Shown: piece after piece, positions 12,216-23,387 of the stretch
Layout: each line of letters opens with the position of its first letter
How positions within the stretch are numbered: position 1 is the first letter of the stretch
Origin: Stenopsyche tienmushanensis
Taxonomy: Eukaryota; Arthropoda; Insecta; Trichoptera; Stenopsychidae
Length of the DNA stretch: 64,000 nucleotides
Assembly: GCA_008973525.1 (NCBI GenBank)
Contig: WACJ01000060.1
Span: 558,001 to 622,000, forward strand
Direction: 5' to 3'
Made by a program: the position numbers and the translations under genes
The notes under the pieces: model-generated
The model's input: the letters and a program-made list of their open reading frames with translations, nothing else
The model's database searches: none
What the model was told of the DNA's origin: nothing

Positions 12216-12326
12216 CTTTTGCAGCATGATTTATAAGAGTCGTGCTCAAGGCCATGGCATCTACATGTGTTCTTTGTCCGGAACAACCCGTTGGAAATTT
12301 TATTTAAATAAATCATGCTGCAAAAG
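12216..12326. repeat. perfect 18-19 bp inverted repeat
   Basis: CTTTTGCAGCATGATTTA at 12,216-12,233 is exactly complemented by TAAATCATGCTGCAAAAG at 12,309-12,326, and one more inner pair extends it. The 75-base spacer shows no strong internal pairing, which argues against a microRNA precursor and suggests a small foldback remnant. Confidence 0.8.
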
Positions 12327-12329
12327 TGT

Positions 12330-15300
12330 TTAACACTTCCTTTATAACAGAAGAGACCAGTAGCAATGAAAATTAAACTATCAAAAGTAGCACAAAACGA
12401 AAACAATAGCAAATATATATAAAAAATAAACCTTACTTCAAATAAAGTTTGAAAATATTACGATTTAACTCTATTTGCAAACACATTTCCCTAAAAACCA
12501 AATTAAATTTGTTCTGATCATTAAAAGATTTTCTTCCGTATTGAATGAGATTGGATGAGGTTCACTAATAATATGTAAATGCACTTCACATATATGTATT
12601 TTATTATGTTATCTTATATATTATGTTAGCATATATTGTGTTATCTTGAAACTTTTGGTACAAATTAAAACTGATCACTGTAATAAATTACTCCATGTTA
12701 AATCAATCCTGAATAAATGATAGATCATAGTATATATTTAATCGCGTAATTTGAGACACATGTCCCAAAAAGAAAAAATGATGTGATCACTGGAAAAACC
12801 GAATGACCCATTAAAAATTCTGTGAATAATCATGTTTTTTATGAATCATTAAGTATTACAGAAAAATAGATTAAAACTGCGTAAATTGAGGTTCGAGTAT
12901 ATTCAATAAGCATTAAATTATATGACATTCAATTACAGCCATGCAAATTTTATTTCATACAATCCATAGTAGGGAATATGATCATTGATTTGTACATTTA
13001 AACAACAAAATACTTTTTAAATACAAAATAATGATGATGATACCGATTCTTCTTAGGCAATATTTGATGCACTTATAATCTGTACTAATAATGCATCCCT
13101 TTTGCCACTATAATTTCATCCAATGTCACTTTGGAATAAAACTAATTTCAAACTGAATTTTTGGCATGTTGTGTCATCATCGCGTGACGTTCTAAATTGA
13201 GAAGTTTTAAAAATTATAAAATCAACAAAAAAAGTTGAATTTTATTGGCTATTATGTAATTTAGTATGACAACACGAATATAATTATTTTTAAGCGCCAG
13301 GATTAAATTAAGAGACCAGAAATTCGATAAGACGAACGCCTGTCAGACGCCAGGAAAAATGTATTAAATTCGAAAAAATAATACAGTAAATTGATTGCGA
13401 AAAGTTGTTTTCGATTATAATTAATAGTTCGCAACTTCTCATAAAATACCAGGGAATGCACAATAAATGTCACGCGAAGTAATAACATGGAAGAGTTAGC
13501 TTTTTGGCGGCGTCGTTAAAAAATGTCCGGGATGCATTTTTATGCTCAACTTTATAAAAGATGATTTTAATGCAGCAAAAATTAGCATTTTTTATAACTC
13601 TTCCGATAATGAAATCGAAATATATGTTGTGATTCTTTCAATTCAAACAAAATTAAGTCGCAGATAAAATTTGCTCTTTATCGCAAACTGCTCCGTAGTC
13701 GCGGTCTTAATCATCCATTCGCGATCACGAGCATCACAATTGCACCCATAATGAGACGTATCCTGGAAGAAATATGAATATTGTCATCCCAACGATTTAA
13801 CGGTGAAGTATACCAGCTTATATTTGAAGACATTAATTCACATAATCTCCTAACGGTTATAATGTTCTTTTGTTATTGTGGTCAAAGAGCACAAATTTTA
13901 TGGAAGATATTTATCTGGCAAGATTTGATCACAAAGGATAATATGTCAGGTCAATCATGGTCTTGCTACAGTGATCACAATACGCTGTTATATTTAGCAC
14001 TACAGTTAAACATCACTTCTAGAGATAGTTCCACATCAAGCAATGACTACATAGAAGTCTCAAGCAATGAGCTAAACAATGTCCTATAAACAGAATAACT
14101 GAAGATATACAATTTCCTGCGCATTTATATAAGATATGGTAATCGCTTTTAAGCCATGCCGATGAAATAATGCTGAATCTACAGACCATAAGCAGTATTT
14201 AAGCCAGTATTCATCAACATTTTAAACGAACTATTATCTGTAAAAGCAAAGAAAATTTTATTATCATAGAGTTATTTTTTTATATCATTTTTGAAAATTC
14301 CAGCACATTTAATTTTTTTAATTAGCAAATAAAACATTTTTATGCTGTTATTTTGATTAAAAATATACGTTAATTTAAATCAAGTGTATCTAGGGATTTT
14401 AACTACATTTCGCATGGTTGACTTGAAAGTTGTGGCACTAAAAGGCTTAACCGAAACTCTAAAGGACACTCTTAGGGTGCATGTTTCCTTCAAAGCTGAA
14501 ACATCCGGCACACTACATGAAAGTGTTTCTATAATGCCCAACGAAAAACATAATAGTCTACATGAATTCCCTGACCTATTGTTAGTCCATGTGGGCGATT
14601 AATGACATAGATAAAGCCCAAAATGTAAACAAATTTTAATTTAGAACGTATCAGCTCCTAGATAATTTCATTGCATTTTCGTTGCTAATAGCGCTTTATT
14701 ATGTAAGTTTTTTTTTTCAAATATGAAAAATTATCTTAATTGCCTTCAACGAGCTGACAAGATAATTAGAGCACTAAGGGAACGACTAACATGTGGTGTA
14801 ATTATACCCATGGAGTGGTTTGGTATTGTTTTAAAAGTTCATCAGGGAGGGTGGAGTGTTGCCTTTGAAAAATAGACCGCCGTTATAGGACAAACTACTG
14901 TGCGCCTCTTAATGAAGGAAGATGATTAATGATCTCATTTTACGAACAATGCCCAACTTCCTTCCGTTGGGGAAAAAATGAAGGAGCAAGGAGTGAACCA
15001 CCGATCGAGAACATCTTTTGCTTCGCGATGCACTAATATTTCATGTTTGTTAATTTTTTGAGCTGCAATTAAGCCCCATCATCATACCTGGGATAAAAAC
15101 CGATTCCGATCCTAATAGAGTTTTTTACAGGATGCAGCATTATTCATCGCAATGCCTAACAACATGATTTCCGGCATGAATTCATGCGAAAATGCTTTAT
15201 TTGATAATGCAATTACAGTCCTGTATTGAATACAATCCTGATTACTATATCGAATTATGAATTAAGGATTTTTTACAATGCAATAACAAAATTTCATTAT

Positions 15301-16660
15301 AAAATTTTATGCTCTGTTGATCCAAGGTTCTATTTAATTATGATTCGACTTAACAATGATCTAATCCTTGATTCGTTGAATGCCCAACACATTAATTTCA
15401 GAATAAAAAATAAATAAAACCGAACAATTTTCCACGATATTATACAATAATGTTGCTTAAGAAACAAAGGGGTTTATCGATTAATGCATCTTCACACATG
15501 GTAACCATCGGATGCAGCCATTATGAAATTTACTTTTCTTCTTGCACAACAAAGTATTAATCTTGCCAGTAGCATAGCAGCCAATAAACACCGTCTCGCA
15601 AAATAATCAGGTTTTACACTAACCACCCCTCGGGCGAAAAGTAATCACTATTTTCAATGAACCAAATAATTTATGTGCATTTTTCTGCGAAGATGCGTAA
15701 GAGCCTACATCCGGTCGACTGTGCCTTTGGTGGCGAATTACTAATTTTCACACTGCAGTTGGTATTCGAAAATCAATTGAAAATAATAAAGGCTATCATT
15801 TATGGAAGGTCTGCTTTCGATATTCAATTCGAACTAATAAGCACCCCATACTGAAATTAACAGGAAGCAACTTCAACATAAATTTAGCTTGGAGTCAATA
15901 AGAAATTATACACACTTCAGTAGAACTCACCATCTATAATTTCATCAATTGAAAAAATATACATAAATAGCAAAAAAATACATTTTATACTTTGATAACC
16001 AAATAAGGATATATAATATACATACAATAATAATTCATCTTGAATAATTTCATTATTAAATTGGCTAAATTATATTAAAATACGATGAATATGAATATAT
16101 AACTCATAGAAATTATAATAATTTACATAATTTAGATTTAAAAAATGTTAGTGTTTTTTTAAATATTTAATATTGGTACGTCCACTCGCCCTTATTTCTG
16201 ATTTTATTGATACCTTATGTAAAACATCATTAAAAAAATTGGCGCATTGGCGATTTAAAGGGTGGTTTTCCACTGCATTCCACATAGAATATCATTGCTA
16301 TAATGATATACTTCTTGGATTTCTATTAAGTTAGTTAAAAAAGGAGTAATATTTCCATTTAGCCGGCACGATCTAAGTTCACCCTAATTTCATGGATCTG
16401 GAAAAGTGCCTTAACTATATGTGGAAAACAATGGATTTTACACGATAATCGTTAGTCCCTAAAAAAATATTTCATGAAAAGACCTACACTAAATGATGGA
16501 TAATAAGAAATTTTGAATATGTTTATTGGCAAATAATATTTAGACTCTTAATTGTTTGTAAAATATAACTATAGGCGTGTAATATTCATATCAATGACAT
16601 GCATTTAAATTAAGAAGAACTTTAACCAATCTACGAAAATCTAATTAAAAATGAAGATCT
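12330..16660. other. AT-rich noncoding stretch
   Basis: I recognise no gene or element. A 102-codon frame at 13,781-14,089 (+) starts at a TTG and has no identifiable domain. A short CpG-containing patch lies at 13,680-13,770. A homopurine/pyrimidine-poor AT desert fills 15,900-16,200. Confidence 0.45.
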
Positions 16661-16664
16661 ACGA

Positions 16665-17390
16665 CAAGGGTGACAAACTCGCGCCCCATGGGTCACTAGT
16701 AGTCCACAATGAATATTTTTGCTGTCCAGCCAACAAAACATACACAAGAATGCCTAATTAAAGCTACAGAAATTATTAATCTGGGAAATGTGAAATCTTT
16801 TCAAGCAAAAATTTTTATCTCAAAATACAGTTGCAGAAAAGGTTACTGATTTAGCCGCCAATCTAAGCGATCTGATCGAAGCAAAATAATTTCAAAGGGT
16901 TTTTTGTAACGAGAATATTTGGGGCACATTGGGGGCGTAGCTCTATCAAAAAACAATCAATATTATAAAATCTCAAGGCTTAAATTAGCAATAATTCTTC
17001 GCTAACCTAAGAAAATCATAATGCGAGGTATCTCGTTTCGTTAAGATTTATCTTTCATACTGCAAGGAAAAGATCAGATCATAACGAACATGCATGACAA
17101 AGTTAAAGCATTCAAATGTAAGCTAATACTTTAGGAGAAGCAGCTGAAAAATGAAGATTTAACGCACTTTCAGACATACATATATTGGAAAATTGTATCA
17201 AAAATACGTGGAAAAAGTTTAAGTCTTAGAACTGAGTTTGGAACAAGATTTTCCGATTTTGTTTCTGTAAAAAGCATAGTTTTTTGTTTTCTTCGATTTT
17301 TTTCAATAAATACAGAATCAGTGCCTAATCATATGAATTTGATTCCGTTTATGGTGTGGTTAATTTTTTTTGATAATTCAATGGGTATTT
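16665..17390 (+). pseudogene. hAT (ZBED/GTF2IRD2-like) transposase remnant
   Basis: The left edge at 16,665 reads CAAGGGTGACAAACTCGCG, resembling hAT terminal repeats of the CAGGGGTGTC-type. Downstream plus-strand frames carry decayed hAT transposase. VAEKVTDLAANLSDLIEAK lies near 16,833-16,890, IIKSQGLN near 16,965, and the most diagnostic block, LQGKDQIITNMHDKVKAFKCKLI then EKQLKNEDLTHFQ, at about 17,058-17,175. It aligns with the LQGKNQLI...LYD.V+AF..KL.LWE.QLK...+.HFP segment of GTF2IRD2-like hAT transposases. TRFSDF and SINTESVPN follow. Many stops and frameshifts are present, and the conserved middle (the acidic catalytic segment and zinc-finger BED domain) is missing or unreadable. No right terminal repeat or 8-bp duplication was found. 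The family call rests on the 17.1-kb block. Confidence 0.68.
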
Positions 17391-18630
17391 TTAAGCAAAA
17401 TTAGTGGGACCAATCTGTAATAAATGGATAGTAAAACTCGATCTCACGTGCATACATTAATCAAAAACAAAATTGGATCAATAAAACAATCACCAAAATA
17501 TATTTGGGGATGGGTTTGATATTAAAGTACATGGAGAGGGATGATATCATTAACAGAATGATTAACATCCATAATCAGTCTGAAGACATTAATCAAAAAC
17601 TGATTAAAAGTAGTGTCATAAATTCGAGTAACTCAATACATTAAAATGTAATTCGATTTCCGGTGGTGTTAAAAATATGCGTCAATAACTCATCTTAATG
17701 GATCACAGGAAACAGCATCTAAACTTGAATAACTCTCGACTATCAGATAAAGGCCTCAAATTGGAAATATTCCCATTCGAAAGGCATCCAGCGATAAATA
17801 AGGGCAAAAGCAATTCAGATCACCCAGTACGATGCAGCATACTTGCTGGCGACGAAGAGCTGCCGCGATAAAGCATTCTCACCGCGAAATACTTCTAATG
17901 AGGCTTAAGACCAATTCGATGTTAAGTCCTTCTCTCTGTCTTATAAATGTGAGCTTGAAAAAATTAACAACGTGCCGAGTCTTGTAATAAGGCTTACTAT
18001 AAAAGGCGCAAAGCTCCGCTCGACTGTTTTACTACCGCCGGTTTATTAAATTATTGAACACATTCGCGAGGCTTCGTCTCTTTTTTATCAAAAAAAAAGA
18101 TCGAAAGATCGCTCTACAGAACTACTGACATTTCATATTGTCACGTCATGATCGCGTTATTCACGTAGGCATCTTAACTAGAGCTTCATACAAAGCTGGG
18201 TGTAAAGGTTCCGCTCGCCTCCATCGTTGAAAAAAGTGGATTATGAGATCTGGACCTTAAAAAAACTCGATATGAAATACGATCTAACTGCTAAAGTAAT
18301 GTCACCGGACTTACCATATACAACAAATATAATGTGATGTCAACATCATAATCATTGTGCAGTCGTTCGAATGCTTGGTAAGCTTTATACGTGTGATCTA
18401 ACATAATATAAAATCAATCATGTGAAAGTGATAAATAAGTGGATGATGGTATGTATTTAGCAAGAGACAAATAAATAAATCCATGATCATATTTTGTATT
18501 AATTATAACATTCGATTTCTGTAACAAAATCAAATTCATCACAAAATTGTAATGTTTTGTTTCTTTGAGAACAGACTGTGTAATCCTTCCTAACTCCTGT
18601 TAAATGCTTATAGGGATTAAAAACTTAGTA
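17391..18630. other. noncoding; GC-richer island 17,700-18,240
   Basis: No coding motif is present. The island at 17,700-18,240 includes a good TATA element (TATAAAAGG at 17,998-18,006) followed by GC-rich sequence, but no convincing initiator or open frame downstream. The remainder is AT-rich. Confidence 0.4.
17998..18006 (+). promoter_or_regulatory. TATA-box-like element
   Basis: TATAAAAGG followed by CGC matches the eukaryotic TATA consensus well and sits in a GC-richer island. No start-site motif or first exon could be assigned, so it may be chance in AT-rich DNA. Confidence 0.2.
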
Positions 18631-18639
18631 GTCTTTCTG

Positions 18640-18916
18640 CCAAGACTCTCAAATTCGAACTAGTGCTGAACATGCAGTTCGTGGTTTCGGACTAATTTCA
18701 TATAAGAAAATCTTATATCTATTTGAAGGGGTGTCATGTTACACTTCATAAGATTATACAGAAGAGCACAGGAATCTGCTTCAAAGGAACTAAACGTAAA
18801 CTGTTATTGCTGTGCATCAAGTTTCTGCATCACACTGAGTGGTGAGCGAGAGTCACCTCTCGAGTTGCGGCATCAAATCATATGGTGAGTGAGAGTCACC
18901 TCTCTAATTCAAAGGG
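18640..18916 (+). mobile_element. piggyBac-like transposon 3' end
   Basis: The right edge reads AATTCAAAGGG at 18,906-18,916, immediately followed by TTAA (18,917-18,920). Reversed, this is TTAA-CCCTTTGAATT, the target site plus the CCCTTTG-type terminus of piggyBac elements. Just inside are two copies of TGGTGAG[C/T]GAGAGTCACCTCTC, 18,840-18,861 and 18,883-18,904, spaced 43 bp apart. These are typical of internal subterminal repeats. Upstream, one plus frame (about 18,764-18,843) reads ICFKGTKRKLLLLCIKF...HHTEW then a stop, which resembles the Cys-rich C-terminus of piggyBac transposases (C..C..KG.RK.....C..C...YHT). The rest of the transposase is not recognisable and no left end was found. 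The TTAA plus terminus is direct, the protein match is suggestive only. Confidence 0.45.
18840..18904 (+). repeat. 22-bp direct repeat pair, 43 bp period
   Basis: TGGTGAGCGAGAGTCACCTCTC and TGGTGAGTGAGAGTCACCTC (continuing TC) differ at one base. Each contains a GAGAG...CTCTC dyad. They lie 12 bp and 55 bp inside the putative piggyBac-like terminus. Confidence 0.85.
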
Positions 18917-18920
18917 TTAA

Positions 18921-20560
18921 TACATGCTAAATTGAGTCAATATGTAAAAAAATATTTAACTGATTCCAAAAAAGTTCCGGTTCCCAAGTGGATATTGTTC
19001 CAGTTTATAAGTTTTTCGTCGTCACTTTACGTCTTTTATCTCGCCGTACATAGAAGTATATTCATTTTAAAAATGAATATTGAATATTCAAATGAATCTA
19101 AGCTAATTTTAAATAACAGAGATAGGGCTTTCGCAATTTTAATTGTGCTTTAGCACCACCATGTGGGAGCGCACGTAAGAGGACTTCATTATCGCACTTC
19201 AGCTTAATCAGCATCGTTTGCTGACTTGCCCAAGTCTCGCTGTTCGATTCTCACAAATAAATTGACCACCTATTTCAAGCATGTCGAACGAATTTTAATG
19301 ATTAGATTCCCAATATTGCGAGCCGGGGTAAATAAGAGATGAAAATGACGGGAATCCGATTAGATTGCATTGACTGGATACTTGTAAAACTCGGCATTCG
19401 AACGAGTCGCAATCGCTATCTATCATCCCGGTCGGGCTGTTCTTTTAGCACTTCTACAGCTTTACGGACTCGATTCTCGAAGATCATATCCTTTGACCGT
19501 TTATTATCTTTCAATAGACAAATGGAATATGCTATCGATATGGCGATCTAGCAACAATTCACTTTCATTTATGACCCATTTCGAACCTGCGAAGAGGATG
19601 TGCGCGATTTGACCTTATGATTCTCGTCGCGATTTAACACGAAGACGCGTCAATCGTTCGAATATTTTTTGCAATCAATGCATTGTACGGTATATACAAT
19701 TGATTGAGGTATGGTCAATGGCGAATTTAAATTCTTGGAATTCCCAAGAGTGGCCTCATCCAAAGTGAAAGCGAATTTTAAAAGGATAATTACCAAGAAT
19801 GTCAATGAGGCATCTCGGAAAAATTAAAAGCTGCAACAAATTGTCAAGTATCGGAGATTCCATGGTCACGCTGGTTGTTAACCGGCGGGTCCTCGTTGAC
19901 GTCCTGGGCCGATCCTGGCTCCGATATCGCGCTGCCGTCGTGTAACATGCCACGGTATTTATTGGGACCATATATTATTGTGTCCGCTATTTGGTTCCAC
20001 TACGGCCGGTTATTTACCGACTTCATTTTTTTCTAGGGTCTCACTTTTTTCGATCGGTCTTCGATGCCTACAAGAACAACGGCCACAATTTATTAAAAAA
20101 ACACAGAGAGATAATAAAAAATAACTTTACACTTTCACGGTCACAGATCACAAATAGCTATCTATTTATCAGTGTGAATGTAATCTTCACTCCTGTCGGT
20201 GCTGAATAATAATCTAATTTATTTCGACTCTGCGGGACCCCACTCGCGTATGACAATAGTAATGAAGTGAACTAATATTTTTATAACTGTGAATATTCAA
20301 ATTAGTCAAATGTTGACGGTCAAAAGTGAGCTCCAGCAATCACAGACGTGCTTTGACACCACACATAAATCATAGAAGAGCCATTATATCCTTATCTCCG
20401 ACAAAAAAATAAATATTCATCTTGCGACCAACGTTGACTAAAAATAATCAAAGATTTCCGACCAAGTCTTGTATATATATCGTATAGTAATATATCATAA
20501 TCAACAACCAAAAGCAATCCAATTCAGAATTAGAGCCTACTACATACCCATTCAAGTACA
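18921..20560. other. noncoding; GC-richer island 19,160-20,030
   Basis: Open frames are short and unrecognised. The segment 19,850-19,960 is the GC-richest part of the island. I see nothing that identifies a gene. Confidence 0.4.
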
Positions 20561-20565
20561 TTGGA

Positions 20566-20675
20566 TCTTTTTTATGCGATTTTGAAATTATGCAGTTTTC
20601 AAAAACAATGGAACCATTCCCTCATTTTTATTTAGATGACAGAGCTTTTTTTATGCGAATGCGCATAAAAAAATC
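20566..20675. mobile_element. TTTTTTATGCG-ended MITE
   Basis: A segment of about 110 bp begins GATCTTTTTTATGCGATTTT and ends with ATGCGCATAAAAAAATC, so its ends are inverted copies. Its right part is itself a hairpin (TTTTTTATGCG-aatg-CGCATAAAAAA, 20,646-20,671). The same terminal word plus a TTGAA[A/G]TTATGC[A/G]G block recurs at 21,265-21,325 and 26,700-27,578. It is nonautonomous with no coding content. Confidence 0.6.
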
Positions 20676-20858
20676 TAAAATAAACACTAGTGCAAATTAC
20701 AACCGTTATAATGTGAGTGTGTATAGGGCGATGGGTGAACGGAATTGTTTTTAAATCTGGCAACTTTTCTCAAAACCTTAAGGATTACATATCTCCATAT
20801 CACGATCAACGAAAAAAATAATGGTTGAATCGTCGCAAAAATTTAGCTATTTGAGTAA

Positions 20859-21053
20859 TCCACTTATCACCGTCGCAGCGTATATGAAGCTTGTACATAA
20901 ACAAATAAACACTTTCGATAGCACACAATATTCGGTCCTCTTTTTGCGCAAACATAAACAATACAATTCGAAATCGATTCATTATTAGTCGATAAATTTG
21001 GGTTAACGATCTATACAATCGTACGATGTACGCAAGATACTCTCTCCATCTCT
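20859..21053 (+). repeat. dispersed repeat B, copy 1
   Basis: This is a close copy, in the same orientation, of 56,852-57,087. Shared words include CCGTCGCAGCGT, ATGAAGCTTGT, AAATCGATTCATTA, the uninterrupted block TAGTCGATAAATTTGGGTTAACGATCTATAC (about 20,988-21,017) and GTACGATGTACGCAA. Relative to copy 2 this one lacks about 20 bp after CCACTTATCA and about 10 bp near 20,985. A 90-codon minus-strand frame across it is fortuitous. The class is unknown. Confidence 0.85.
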
Positions 21054-21264
21054 GTTTCTCTCCAAACTCAACATGCAAGAAAATCTCCGTCTCTATCTGT
21101 CAATCAAGCAATTACATTAAAAAAAAGAAAATTTCAACACAGAAGGATGACGAATAAATCTATGCTGACTGATGACGATAATTTGAACGATTATCGAGTA
21201 AAATATATTTTAATAGAGCAATTCTAAGATAAATATGTACTGTGTTTTTATTTACATATTTTTT

Positions 21265-21325
21265 TATAAACATTTTTATGCGATTTTTGGTACATTCTAT
21301 CACATTGATTTGAAGTTATGCGGCG
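21265..21325. repeat. fragment of TTTTTTATGCG MITE family
   Basis: TTTTATGCGATTTTTGG is followed by GATTTGAAGTTATGCGGCG, the two blocks that make up the end of this family at 20,566 and 27,541-27,578, here separated by about 20 bp. Confidence 0.5.
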
Positions 21326-21354
21326 ACAATTTATTGACAATTACTTCCAATAAT

Positions 21355-21720
21355 TTCCCTCGCGGGGAAAGGGGGAAGTAATCTCTTTGTACTCCAGAGA
21401 GCCCTTTCTATTAAACCAACAGGATCGCCTAGAATAATTTTTCTCAATCTCATAAGAAAAACTACTCAGTTTTTAAAAAAAATCCGCGCTCCTCATCGAG
21501 ACGGTTGCGAAAGCGCCCTTCAACATGTTCATTCCGGTGGCTCGCTGGGTGAGTGTTCTAAATGAAACTTAGAAGTCATGCTACCTTAAATATAGAGCGA
21601 ATGAAGAGGTGAATGTATGATACAGATGAATTGGATGTAACCCCTTCTTGTGAGTGGATATTCAAGGGTCCCTAGTTCTGCAGTGGACTGTTTGCGACTG
21701 CACTATGATCATGATGGCCT
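21355..21720 (-). repeat. dispersed repeat A, copy 2
   Basis: This is the inverted counterpart of 9,970-10,345. On the minus strand it runs through AGTCGCAAACAG, GCAGAACTAGGGACC, AAGAAGGGGTTACATCCA, ATCATACATTCACCTC, GGTAGCATGACTTC, GGCGCTTTCGCAACCGTCTC, CTGAGTAGTTTTTCTTATGA and AGAAAGGGCT in the same order as copy 1. The poly-A/T-like run near 21,474-21,484 replaces a short stretch of copy 1. No terminal repeats were recognised. Confidence 0.75.
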
Positions 21721-23385
21721 TTGAAATGAAATTTGTTACCACAATCTGGATTTTAGCTCGGACCTGTATATGAGTCACCAATTATATCAATTCTCGATCT
21801 TAAGAATTTAGCAATCTTACGAGCAACATATTTAAATATATATATATGGCTAATATTAAATTATACAGGGATGATAATGCTATGGTTTTTGATCAATGAA
21901 ACAAGGGTTGATGTTTGTTTAGATACAATTATAAAAATATGTAATAAAAATTAGCCCTCATGGCTTTTTTATGAAGTAATAAATCGTTCATGATTATCTC
22001 TTCATATCTTCATTTGCAGACATATAGGCCTTTCCTAGGAAAATAAATTGTGAAGTGTAAGCCCGCATCGATTAAATTTGACCCTATTTTAACGTTCATC
22101 ATCAACGTTGGATGTTTTTTTATTGGAAAATGGCGTTGTAAAAAAGATTGGGGATCTATTTAAGGTTTTTTCTCGCCAGGTGATCTGATAAGGACAATGC
22201 GTTGTTACTCGCATACACCTTTCGACCATGTCGTTGTCTCGAAATTTATTGCTGTTTACCTTCAATCAATAAGGCACCATAAAGTTGACCGGAGCGAGTG
22301 GAGGTGTCAGCCAGATCCTGGATGCATGCGAGCTACAATTATGCTTGAAATATGTGAAGACGTTTATGACCACTTTTTTCACGATTCAATCTCGTCTAAG
22401 CAATAGCACAATGGCCGGTACATACTCAAGGTCGTAAAAGGCTCATGCACAATGAGGTCATATTTCAGGGGAGGTAGCCCTCTCGAGATGCATTCCTGGC
22501 CGCTGCACCGTCATATTTCGGAGGCCGTGGCATAAATTATCACTCATTACGCTTTCAGTGGGCTGAAATGAAAAAGGAGGGTCGAAGGAGCCGAGTATGG
22601 ATGGGCGTGGACCGTGGACAGGACAACAATGAGTGCCAAAGCCTTCAGCAAGCAGTGCCGGTGTTGAATAAGATTCGTGCCGCAGCCTCTCTCTCGTTCC
22701 CATAACTCACCACATAGCGGGATATGTAAATAAGTTACATCTTATATCATCCATAAAAAGGCATTTCTGTTATACTAATTGAATTCCAATTAGTAAGTCG
22801 CGAAGACATTGAGATAACGCGAATGCCTTGTAACATTATTTGAGCGCATTATTTATTTGCATAAAACCATAAAAACGCCTTTAACGGCGACAGTAACACT
22901 CCCAAGACCATTTTTAATGTGTATCCCACGATTATTTATGCCGTTCTGTGAAGCCAGATTAAAACTTTATTTTGTCATGATCATAAACTTGTGGACTGAC
23001 AGTGTCAAATGAATAGATGGAAAAATTTACATGAAATGTATCAAATTTCGCATCATTTGCCTATAATATGTTTTCCTGCTTTTAACCCCATAAATGCCGT
23101 GCGTGTAGATCTAAGCGTTTTATCATTTCAATGTTATAAACGAAACAAAAAAACACGTTAAAATGAGTAATAAATAATGTTACGTCAAAAATATTTTCAT
23201 CAATCCCGTTTTCCATCTTTGAAAAATGTGCAAAAGATTTTTTTAAATTTAATTTTTTTATTAACGCACAAAAAATGGCTCACGGACAAAACTAAGATCC
23301 AAATAATAAATTAATAGTATTTGAGATCATCCAAATTTATTAAAAAGGCATACATTTTAATCTTGAAATAGAATTCTAATTCTAA
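21721..23385. other. noncoding; GC-richer island 22,190-22,960
   Basis: AT-rich flanks surround an island that includes an octamer-like ATTTGCATAA and CCATAAAAACG near 22,855-22,880, words bound by POU and Hox/Caudal-type homeodomain proteins. A signal-peptide-like mini-frame on the minus strand is listed separately. A regulatory role is inferred from composition and motifs only. Confidence 0.4.
22547..22648 (-). CDS. possible signal-peptide-encoding mini-frame or exon
   Basis: On the minus strand a frame from 22,648 to a TAA at 22,547-22,549 reads LKALALIVVLSTVHAHPYSA and continues 13 residues to the stop. The first part has the hydrophobic core and small-residue A-H-A type cleavage site of a secretory signal peptide. 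The frame stays open upstream for several codons but has no ATG. A start would therefore have to lie in an upstream exon spliced at the AG of CTGAAG|GCT near 22,643, an arrangement used by many insect secreted-protein genes with a tiny first exon. A weak GTAATG donor sits just before the stop. It could easily be chance in a GC-richer island. Confidence 0.2.
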   Translation of the reverse strand: MKALALIVVLSTVHAHPYSAPSTLLFHFSPLKA

Positions 23386-23387
23386 TA
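23386..23387. repeat. TA target duplication, left
   Basis: TA precedes the left mariner terminal repeat and is repeated at 23,926-23,927 after the right one. Confidence 0.85.

Noticed and set aside
12216..12326. MicroRNA precursor
   Set aside because: The 75-base spacer does not pair, so there is no extended hairpin with a small loop.
19195..19255. tRNA-like word GCTGTTCGATTCTCAC
   Set aside because: Only a partial B-box match; no D-arm, anticodon stem or acceptor stem could be formed.
20806..21078. 90-codon minus-strand frame as a gene
   Set aside because: It lies across dispersed repeat B, and copy 2 has frame-changing indels.
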